A stretch of DNA of 10,330 bases from Paracoccaceae bacterium (lineage in GTDB: Bacteria; Pseudomonadota; Alphaproteobacteria; Rhodobacterales; Rhodobacteraceae), in NCBI GenBank assembly GCA_026982275.1, contig JALSHK010000439.1, positions 1-10,330 of the forward strand, written 5' to 3'. The first letter of the stretch is position 1; each line of letters begins with the position of its first letter. The position numbers and the translations under genes were made by a program. Shown piece after piece: positions 1-5,102 of this stretch. Below the pieces are notes generated by a model. The model made no database searches and had not been told where the DNA came from. It worked only from the letters and a program-made list of their open reading frames with translations.

Positions 1-367
1 GCTGGAAGCCCACCGCGGCATGGAAAGCATCACGCTGGATCGCGGCGCGGCGCATCTGAAAGACGAGCTGATGCCGAAATATGCCGAGCTGATCTATAAC
101 GGTTTCTGGTATTCCCCCGAGCGCGACATGCTGCAAGCCCTGATCGACGAAAGCCAGAAACACGTCACCGGCACGGTGCGGCTCAAGCTCTATAAGGGCC
201 TCGCGCAAACCGTTGGCCGCTGGTCGGATCATTCGCTTTATTCCGAAGAGCATGTGACCTTCGAGGATGATGCGGGCGCCTATGACCAGAAAGACGCGGC
301 GGGCTTTATCCAGATCAACGCGCTTCGCCTGAAGCTGCTGGCCGCCCGCGACAAACGGATGGAATAG
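1..367 (+). CDS. argG: Argininosuccinate synthase, C-terminal part (cut by window edge)
   Basis: This is the last 121 or so residues of ArgG, the cytoplasmic enzyme that joins citrulline and aspartate with ATP to make argininosuccinate in arginine biosynthesis. The open frame is already running at base 2, so the start lies outside the window. Recognisable C-terminal family segments are RGMESITLDRGA, ELIYNGFWYSPERDML and VTGTVRLKLYKG, followed by SDHSLYSEEHVTFE. This region carries the conserved helix that contributes to the tetramer interface in known ArgG structures. The reading frame is intact to a TAG at 365-367, and a strong hairpin follows two bases later. The ATP-binding N-terminal domain cannot be judged here. 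Recognition is by sequence motifs and is firm. Confidence 0.95.
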   Translation, partial: LEAHRGMESITLDRGAAHLKDELMPKYAELIYNGFWYSPERDMLQALIDESQKHVTGTVRLKLYKGLAQTVGRWSDHSLYSEEHVTFEDDAGAYDQKDAAGFIQINALRLKLLAARDKRME

Positions 368-368
368 G

Positions 369-396
369 GCCAAAGCCCCGTCAGCCGGGCTTTGGC
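369..396 (+). terminator. Hairpin terminator after argG
   Basis: A perfect 10-bp stem (GCCAAAGCCC at 369-378 pairing with GGGCTTTGGC at 387-396) with an 8-base loop begins immediately after the argG stop. The run that follows is only weakly T-rich (ATATTTTC at 403-410), so it is either a suboptimal intrinsic terminator or a 3'-end-stabilising hairpin. Confidence 0.6.
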
Positions 397-415
397 TGCG
401 CAGATATTTTCAATC

Positions 416-445
416 CTGACTATGACCTTGGTCAGAGATTTCTCT
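416..445. repeat. Two abutting palindromes in the argG-GNAT gap
   Basis: The first is TGACC-TT-GGTCA (423-434), with an outer CTGAC/GTCAG pair at 416-420 and 431-435. The second, AGAGA-TT-TCTCT (434-445), shares one base with the first. Both have 5-base arms and a TT centre. Either could be a dimeric regulator site or a small RNA hairpin. A direct repeat of ATATTAGC lies just downstream at 457-464 and 471-478. No convincing -35/-10 pair was found in this 190-bp gap, although the AT-rich stretch 456-484 is the likeliest place for a promoter of the acetyltransferase gene. Confidence 0.35.
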
Positions 446-557
446 GGCCAATGGTTATATTAGCCGTGGGATATTAGCTATATCCGGCCTGTGGTTTCCG
501 TAATGCCAGAGTGGTGTTCTGGTTTCAACCGCAGGTAAATTGTGCTTTGTTCCGCCT

Positions 558-1043
558 ATGATGCGATTCGAAAAATTGACCACCGCCCACTGGCCGGATA
601 TATGGGCGATCCTGCAGCCAATATTTCGGGCAGGAGAAACCTATCCGCAAGCGACGGATATCTCCGAAGCCGAGGCGCGGAGCTATTGGATGAATCCGCC
701 ATTACAGAGCTATGTGGCGGTGAAAGATGGTGCTGTGCTGGGGGTGTTTTATCTCAAGCCCAACCAGCCCGCGCTCGGGGCGCATGTGTGCAATGCGGGC
801 TATGCGGTATCGCCAAAGGCGCGCGGGCAGGGCGTGGGTGGCTTGATGTGCGCGTGGTCTCAAAAAGAGGCGCGGCGGCTGGGCTATCTGGCGATGCAGT
901 ATAATCTGGTTGTCAGCACCAACGAGGTCGCCGTAGCCCTGTGGCAACGGCACGGGTTCGAGATTGTCGGGCGGCTCACAAAGGCATTCAGGCACAAACG
1001 GCTGGGGCTGGTGGATGCGTTTGTGATGTATAAGGAATTATAG
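558..1043 (+). CDS. GNAT family N-acetyltransferase
   Basis: This is a single-domain GNAT protein of about 161 residues, predicted to move an acetyl group from acetyl-CoA to an amine of unknown identity in the cytoplasm. The acetyl-CoA pyrophosphate-binding motif is visible as ARGQGVGG at about residues 88-95, preceded by the beta strand NAGYAVSP. The C-terminal part NEVAVALWQRHGFEIVGRL is the usual GNAT motif B region. The segment near the N-terminus (RAGETYPQATDISEAEARSYW) resembles the stand-alone acetyltransferases often annotated only by family. Start choice is uncertain. ATG codons at 558 and 561 fit the expected N-terminus but lack a clear ribosome site. A TTG at 540 has GCAGG a few bases upstream and would add six residues. 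The gene is convergent with trpS. The substrate cannot be told from sequence. Confidence 0.85.
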   Translation: MMRFEKLTTAHWPDIWAILQPIFRAGETYPQATDISEAEARSYWMNPPLQSYVAVKDGAVLGVFYLKPNQPALGAHVCNAGYAVSPKARGQGVGGLMCAWSQKEARRLGYLAMQYNLVVSTNEVAVALWQRHGFEIVGRLTKAFRHKRLGLVDAFVMYKEL

Positions 1044-1064
1044 GGCGGGTTTTTACCCCACCCT
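1042..1064. terminator. Possible shared terminator between GNAT gene and trpS
   Basis: The 25-bp gap between the convergent stop codons contains an imperfect hairpin: AGGGCGGGT, then a T-rich loop, then ACCCCACCCT. One side carries a bulge and there is no clean U tract outside the stem on either strand, so bidirectional termination is only suggested. Confidence 0.3.
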
Positions 1065-1068
1065 GCGG

Positions 1069-2088
1069 TTATCCTCGCACAAACCCTACGATGTCATAGG
1101 TTTTATCAAGGATCGGCTGAGCAATTGCATTGGCCTTATCCGCACCTTTGGCCAAAATCAGGTCGATCTCGGCGGGGTCCTGCATCAGCCGCGCCATTTC
1201 CAGCGAGATCGGCTCCAGCCTGGCCACGGCCAGATCCGCCAATGCCGGCTTGAAGCGGCCCCATTGCGCGCCGCCAAATTCCCTGATCACCGCCTCGGGG
1301 GAGCTATCCGAGAGCGCCGCATAGATCTCCACAAGGTTTTTCGCCTCCGGCCGCCCCTTCAGCCCTTCCACGCTTTCGGGCAGCGGCGCCGCATCCGATT
1401 TCGCCTTCTTGAATTTCTTGGCAATCAGCGCCGCATCATCGGTCATATTGATACGCTCCATATCCGAAACACCGGATTTGGACATCTTTTTAGAGCCATC
1501 GCGCAGGTTCATCACCCTTGTGGCAGGGCCGTCTATGATCGGCTCGGGCTGCGGGAAGAAATCCACCTTGTAGTCGTGGTTGAATTTGGCGGCGATATCG
1601 CGTGTCAGCTCCACATGCTGCTTTTGGTCCTCGCCCACCGGCACATGGGTGGCATGGTAAATCAGGATATCCGCCGCCATCAGGCTGGGATAGGCATATA
1701 GCCCGAGCGAGACCTTCTCGGCGTTTTTACCGGCTTTATCCTTGAATTGTGTCATCCGGTTCATCCAGCCCACGCGGGCCACGCAATTGAATATCCAGCC
1801 CAGCTCGGCATGGGCGGAAACCTGCGACTGGTTAAACAGGATCGACTGATCCGGATCGATCCCCGAGGCGATATAGGCCGCCACCAGCTCCCGCGTGGCG
1901 TGGCGCAGATCGGCCGGATCTTGCCAAACGGTGATGGCGTGAAGATCAACCACGCAATAAATTGACATAGTATCCGGCGATTGCATCTCGACAAATCTCT
2001 TGATAGCGCCCAGATAGTTTCCCATCGTCAGGCCGCCACTGGGCTTGATGCCGGAAAAGACTCGACGTGTGTGGACCGCGTCAGCCAT
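1069..2088 (-). CDS. trpS: Tryptophanyl-tRNA synthetase
   Basis: This class I aminoacyl-tRNA synthetase activates tryptophan with ATP and charges tRNA-Trp in the cytoplasm. The 339-residue length is normal for a bacterial TrpS. The HIGH-type signature is PSGGLTMGNYLG near residues 16-27; Thr in place of the first His is usual for TrpS. The KMSKS loop is at about residues 201-205. The conserved VPVGEDQKQHVELTRDIA stretch lies between them. I chose ATG 2088 over the in-frame ATG at 2106. AAAGGGA sits 8 bases upstream of 2088, whereas 2106 has no ribosome site and would lie only about 10 bases from the predicted transcription start. The longer form would add MKGIYT. The gene is divergent from the rhomboid pair and convergent with the acetyltransferase gene. 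Confidence 0.95.
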   Translation of the reverse strand: MADAVHTRRVFSGIKPSGGLTMGNYLGAIKRFVEMQSPDTMSIYCVVDLHAITVWQDPADLRHATRELVAAYIASGIDPDQSILFNQSQVSAHAELGWIFNCVARVGWMNRMTQFKDKAGKNAEKVSLGLYAYPSLMAADILIYHATHVPVGEDQKQHVELTRDIAAKFNHDYKVDFFPQPEPIIDGPATRVMNLRDGSKKMSKSGVSDMERINMTDDAALIAKKFKKAKSDAAPLPESVEGLKGRPEAKNLVEIYAALSDSSPEAVIREFGGAQWGRFKPALADLAVARLEPISLEMARLMQDPAEIDLILAKGADKANAIAQPILDKTYDIVGFVRG

Positions 2089-2123
2089 GGTATAGATCCC
2101 TTTCATTGGGGTGAATATGGCGG

Positions 2124-2152
2124 TTTATCGCGCGCGGACATCGCGCCGTCAA
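2124..2152 (-). promoter_or_regulatory. Predicted sigma70-type promoter of trpS
   Basis: Read on the minus strand, TTGACG (2152-2147) is followed by exactly 17 bases and GATAAA (2129-2124). That is five of six matches to the -35 consensus and four of six to the -10 consensus. Transcription should begin near 2117, giving a leader of about 30 bases that includes the AAAGGGA ribosome site for ATG 2088. The -35 box and the whole spacer lie inside the promoter-proximal copy of the 26-bp direct repeat. This is a consensus match only, with no experimental support. Confidence 0.6.
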
Positions 2153-2186
2153 CAAAAAGCCGCGCGCGGACATCGCGCCGTCAACA
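2129..2186. repeat. Perfect 26-bp direct repeat, 32-bp period, in the trpS/rhomboid divergent region
   Basis: Copies lie at 2129-2154 and 2161-2186 and are identical over 26 bases, separated by AAAAGC. Each copy contains GCGCG-GACAT-CGCGC, a 5-bp stem with a 5-base loop, and ends in CCGTCAACA, whose complement supplies TTGACG. The copy nearer trpS provides that gene's -35 box and spacer. The distal copy has the same -35 box, but the bases at the matching -10 position read GGCTTT, so it is not a second complete promoter. The distal copy ends at the first base of the ribosome site of the first rhomboid gene. It may be a tandem operator, with a period of about three helical turns, or a replication-slippage duplication. 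Confidence 0.85.
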
Positions 2187-2198
2187 GGAAGGGCGAAT

Positions 2199-2855
2199 AT
2201 GCAGGACCAGAATTTTCAGCCATTGCCGTGGTCGATCAAATATATCGCCGGCATTCTGGTGGCGGTGGAGCTGCTGCTTCAGGCCAGCGATATCGGCTTG
2301 CTGCCCAATGATTCGCTGCGCGGGGGTGCGTTTGTCTATGGTGCCCTGTGGCCGGGGCTGGTCTGGCAGGGCTGGCAGCCTACCTATCCCGGGCAAAGCC
2401 TTGGCATGCTGTTGAGCTATTCTTTCCTGCATGCAGGGCTTTTGCATATGGCAATGAACACGGTGGTGATCCTTGGTATCGGCAAGCGGCTGGGCGCCGT
2501 GCTGACCGATAAGCAGCTTCTGGCGACATTTGCGCTTACCGCCATCGCGGGTGGCGTGGCCTTTTTGCTGCTCAGCCGGGGCGATACGCCGGTGGTGGGG
2601 GCATCGGGTGCGGTATTCGGCTTTTTCGGGGTATGGAAATATTTTGAATATACCGCGCGCAAGCGCATGGGGATCAGCCTTGCGCCGGTGTGGAAATTCA
2701 TCGGCGCGCTTGTGGTGCTGAATCTGGCGCTGTTTTTTATGGCGGGCGGGTTATTGGCATGGCAGGCGCATCTGGGGGGCTTTGTGGCCGGCTGGGCTTT
2801 GGGCGCGGTTTTTGCCCGCCAAGCTGGACAATCCAGCCCCGGATCGCCTAGATAG
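2199..2855 (+). CDS. Rhomboid-family intramembrane serine protease
   Basis: This 218-residue inner-membrane protein cleaves membrane-protein substrates within the bilayer by a Ser-His dyad. The catalytic set is complete. S136 lies in GASGAVFG on the fourth membrane helix and H191 in WQAHLGGFVAG on the sixth. H78, H83 and N87 lie in the FLHAGLLHMAMNT segment of the second helix, where rhomboids carry the oxyanion-stabilising His and Asn. Approximate helices are 13-33, 67-92, 106-126, 134-150, 166-184 and 188-206, the basic six-helix bacterial core with short tails. ATG 2199 has a good ribosome site (AGGAAGGG at 2186-2193). A second, degenerate rhomboid gene follows after four bases, so the two are very likely co-transcribed. 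No promoter for the pair could be recognised. The substrate is unknown. Confidence 0.9.
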   Translation: MQDQNFQPLPWSIKYIAGILVAVELLLQASDIGLLPNDSLRGGAFVYGALWPGLVWQGWQPTYPGQSLGMLLSYSFLHAGLLHMAMNTVVILGIGKRLGAVLTDKQLLATFALTAIAGGVAFLLLSRGDTPVVGASGAVFGFFGVWKYFEYTARKRMGISLAPVWKFIGALVVLNLALFFMAGGLLAWQAHLGGFVAGWALGAVFARQAGQSSPGSPR

Positions 2856-2859
2856 CCCG

Positions 2860-3564
2860 ATGGAAACCCCTGAAAATACCAAGCCAAAGCTGTTTAATCC
2901 GGTCTCCAGGGTTGTGGTTGTGCTGGTGCTGGCGATGCTGCTGGTCGAGCTGGCACTGCAAGCCGGAGAGCGCGGGCTGATCGGCGGCCCGGCGGCCATG
3001 GCGTGGCGGCTGGAACTGGTGCGCAATTTTGGCTTTCACAAAGCGGTGTTTGATCACATTTTGCAAGGCGGGCAGATAGAGCCAAAGGTGATCTGGCCCT
3101 TTGTCAGCTATATCTTTGTGCCCACAAGCTTTCCCAATATGCTGATTCCGGCGGCGCTGATCCTTGGCATGGGCAAGATGATCTCGGATCGGTTTTCCGG
3201 CGCTGCGGTGGCGGTGCTGGCGCTGGCTTGCGCGCTCGCGGGGGCGTTGGTGTTCGGGCTGTTTTCCACCCCGGGGCGCTTTCCGCTTACGGGGGCCTAT
3301 CCGGTTTTTTATGGCTTTATCGGCACTTTCACATGGATCCGGATTTATGATCTGCGCAAAGAAGGAAAAAACATCCTGCCCGCCTTCAGCGCGATAGGTA
3401 TGTTTTTGGTGTTTCGCGGGGTTTTTGCGCTGATCTATGGATTGGATAATGGCTGGACAGCGGATCTCGCGGGGGTGATTGTCGGGTTTTTGCTGGCCTA
3501 TATTCTGGCCCCCGATGGCAAAGACCGGATCAGAGGCTGGATCCAGACGATTCGCAGCCGCTAG
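2860..3564 (+). CDS. Catalytically dead rhomboid-like membrane protein (pseudoprotease)
   Basis: This 234-residue polytopic membrane protein is homologous to the active rhomboid just upstream. Shared landmarks are VELALQAGERGLI (upstream: VELLLQASDIGLL), SY...ALILGMGK (upstream: SY...VVILGIGK), LTGAYPVFYGFIG (upstream: VVGASGAVFGFFG) and WTADLAGVIVG (upstream: WQAHLGGFVAG). At the aligned positions the nucleophile Ser is Tyr147 and the catalytic His is Asp202. The loop His, second His and Asn become Pro88, Asn93 and Pro97. Serine-protease activity is therefore not expected. It may bind substrates or modulate its neighbour, as known inactive rhomboids do; that role is inference. The frame is intact, so it is not a decayed gene. 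I chose ATG 2860, four bases after the upstream stop, over an ATG at 2782 inside the upstream gene. It has no obvious ribosome site, which suggests translational coupling. Its stop overlaps the murJ stop. Confidence 0.85.
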   Translation: METPENTKPKLFNPVSRVVVVLVLAMLLVELALQAGERGLIGGPAAMAWRLELVRNFGFHKAVFDHILQGGQIEPKVIWPFVSYIFVPTSFPNMLIPAALILGMGKMISDRFSGAAVAVLALACALAGALVFGLFSTPGRFPLTGAYPVFYGFIGTFTWIRIYDLRKEGKNILPAFSAIGMFLVFRGVFALIYGLDNGWTADLAGVIVGFLLAYILAPDGKDRIRGWIQTIRSR

Positions 3565-5102
3565 CGCCGCAGCATAGCGCGAAGCTCCGATAGCCTGAAA
3601 GCCCCTGTCAGCATCGCCGCGCCCGCATAGCTGGCCATGCCGATCCCTACCAGCAAGCCCAGCGCGCCATAGCGCAGCGACGAGCCGAAAAGCCATGGCT
3701 CCAGCAGGATGGCTGCGCCCCAAAGCACGCCCCCCATAAGCGCGCTAGAAAGCAGAATGCGCGGCGCTTTTGCCCGTAGGCGCGGATCAATCGCGGCGGC
3801 GGCTCCCAGCTTTTTGCTGCCCAGCCACAGCAATATCAGCATGGACCAGCCCGCCACGCTGGTGCCGATCGCGGCGGCCAGATAGCCGATATAGGGGGCC
3901 AGCCCGATGGCCAATGCGGCATTGACTACCATCGAAACCAGTGCAAAACGAAACGGGGTTTTGGTATCTTCGCGGGCAAAAAACAGCGGCGCAAGCACCT
4001 TGGCCAACACAAAGCTCGGCAGCCCCGCGCCATAAATCGCCACCGCCAGCGCCGTATTGGCGGTATCCACCGCATCAAACGCCCCGCGCTGAAACAGCAC
4101 CGAAACCAGCGCATAGGGAATCACCATCAGCGCCACCGCCGAAGGCAGGGTAAGCGCCAGCGAAAACTCGGCGGCGCGATTAAGGCTATGGTTGCCCCCC
4201 GCCTCGTCCCTGGCGCGCAGCCGGCGCGAAAGATCGGGCAAAAGCACCACGCCAATGGCAATGCCCACCACCCCGAGCGGCAGCTGGTAAAGCCGGTCCG
4301 CATAGGAAAGCCACGCCACCGCGCCATCAAAATAGGACGCCACCTGTCGCCCGACCAGCAAATTGACCTGCACCACCCCCCCCGCCAGCGCAGCGGGAAA
4401 GGCAATGATCGCCAGCCGCTTCATTTCGGGCGAAAGGCGCGGGCGTCGTGGCAAGAGCGTAATCCCCGCCTTATGCGCCGCCCACCAGACCAGTGCCATC
4501 TGCGCCACGCCAGCCAAAAGCACCGCCCATGAAAGCGCCTCTCCCACTTCCCAACCCATGATCTGCGCCAGATACATCGCGGCCACGAGGATGATATTGA
4601 GCAAAACCGGCGCCGCCGCCGCCGCCGCAAAACGGCCCAGCGCATTCAGCACCCCGCTTAATAGCGCCGCCAGCGAGATAAACAGAATATAGGGGAAAAC
4701 AATGCGGCCATAATCCACCGTCAGGGCAAAGCGGGCATCATCGGCAAAGCCGCTCGCCATCGCCAGCACCAGAAACGGCATGAATATCTGCCCCAGCAAA
4801 ACCGTGGCCAGCACGATACTGGCCAAGCCCGAAAACGCCTCGCGGGCAAAATCTTCGGGTTTGTCCTGCGCCTCCACCTTTTTGGCAAACATCGGCACAA
4901 AGGCGGTATTAAAGGCCCCCTCGGCAAAGAAACGGCGAAACATATTGGGCAGGGCGAAAGCAATCAAAAACGCCTGCGCCATCGGGCCGGACCCCATCGC
5001 CGCCGCGATCATGATATCGCGCACAAAGCCCAGAACCTTTGAGGCCAACGTCCAGATGCCAACGGTAAAAAAACCCGAGGCGAGGCGGATTTTGTGGATC
5101 AT
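3561..5102 (-). CDS. murJ: Lipid II flippase MurJ (MviN family)
   Basis: MurJ moves the peptidoglycan precursor lipid II across the inner membrane. The 513-residue length and near-continuous hydrophobic segments fit the 14-helix MOP-superfamily flippases. The N-terminal signature is clear: KVLGFVRD (22-29), then ALPNMFRRFFAEGAFNTAFVP (about 50-70). YADRLYQLPLGVVGIAIG (267-284) places Arg270 at the same position as the essential Arg270 of E. coli MurJ. R28 and R56 match E. coli R24 and R52, while E. coli R18 and D39 are replaced by K22 and Q43. A run of six alanines (159-164) is encoded by GCC-type triplets. The ATG overlaps the glnD stop by four bases (ATGA), and AAAAAGG lies 7 bases upstream, so it is a coupled last gene of the operon. 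No terminator is visible after it. Confidence 0.95.
   Translation of the reverse strand: MIHKIRLASGFFTVGIWTLASKVLGFVRDIMIAAAMGSGPMAQAFLIAFALPNMFRRFFAEGAFNTAFVPMFAKKVEAQDKPEDFAREAFSGLASIVLATVLLGQIFMPFLVLAMASGFADDARFALTVDYGRIVFPYILFISLAALLSGVLNALGRFAAAAAAPVLLNIILVAAMYLAQIMGWEVGEALSWAVLLAGVAQMALVWWAAHKAGITLLPRRPRLSPEMKRLAIIAFPAALAGGVVQVNLLVGRQVASYFDGAVAWLSYADRLYQLPLGVVGIAIGVVLLPDLSRRLRARDEAGGNHSLNRAAEFSLALTLPSAVALMVIPYALVSVLFQRGAFDAVDTANTALAVAIYGAGLPSFVLAKVLAPLFFAREDTKTPFRFALVSMVVNAALAIGLAPYIGYLAAAIGTSVAGWSMLILLWLGSKKLGAAAAIDPRLRAKAPRILLSSALMGGVLWGAAILLEPWLFGSSLRYGALGLLVGIGMASYAGAAMLTGAFRLSELRAMLRR

Noticed and set aside
542..904. Frame overlapping the acetyltransferase gene in +1 register
   Set aside because: The GNAT motif is in the other frame; this one has no family features.
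2156..2184. A second trpS promoter from the distal repeat copy
   Set aside because: The -35 box is identical but the matching -10 position reads GGCTTT, which does not resemble the consensus.
2129..2186. The 26-bp repeats as a CRISPR array
   Set aside because: There are only two copies with a 6-bp spacer, far too short for a CRISPR spacer, and no cas genes are nearby.
2111..2311. Short plus-strand frame starting near 2117 over the 26-bp repeats and into the rhomboid gene
   Set aside because: Its coding content is the repeat and a shadow of the rhomboid frame; the arginine-rich product has no recognisable domain. It is mentioned only as a start-like motif.
2860..3564. Second rhomboid gene as a pseudogene
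   Set aside because: The frame is open throughout, membrane segments are preserved and the gene is placed precisely after its neighbour; only the catalytic residues differ, which fits a functional pseudoprotease better than decay.
2848..3723. Long minus-strand frame opposite the inactive rhomboid gene
   Set aside because: It is antisense to a recognisable membrane protein and overlaps murJ in another frame; the His/Arg/Gln-rich composition is typical of a shadow frame in GC-rich DNA.
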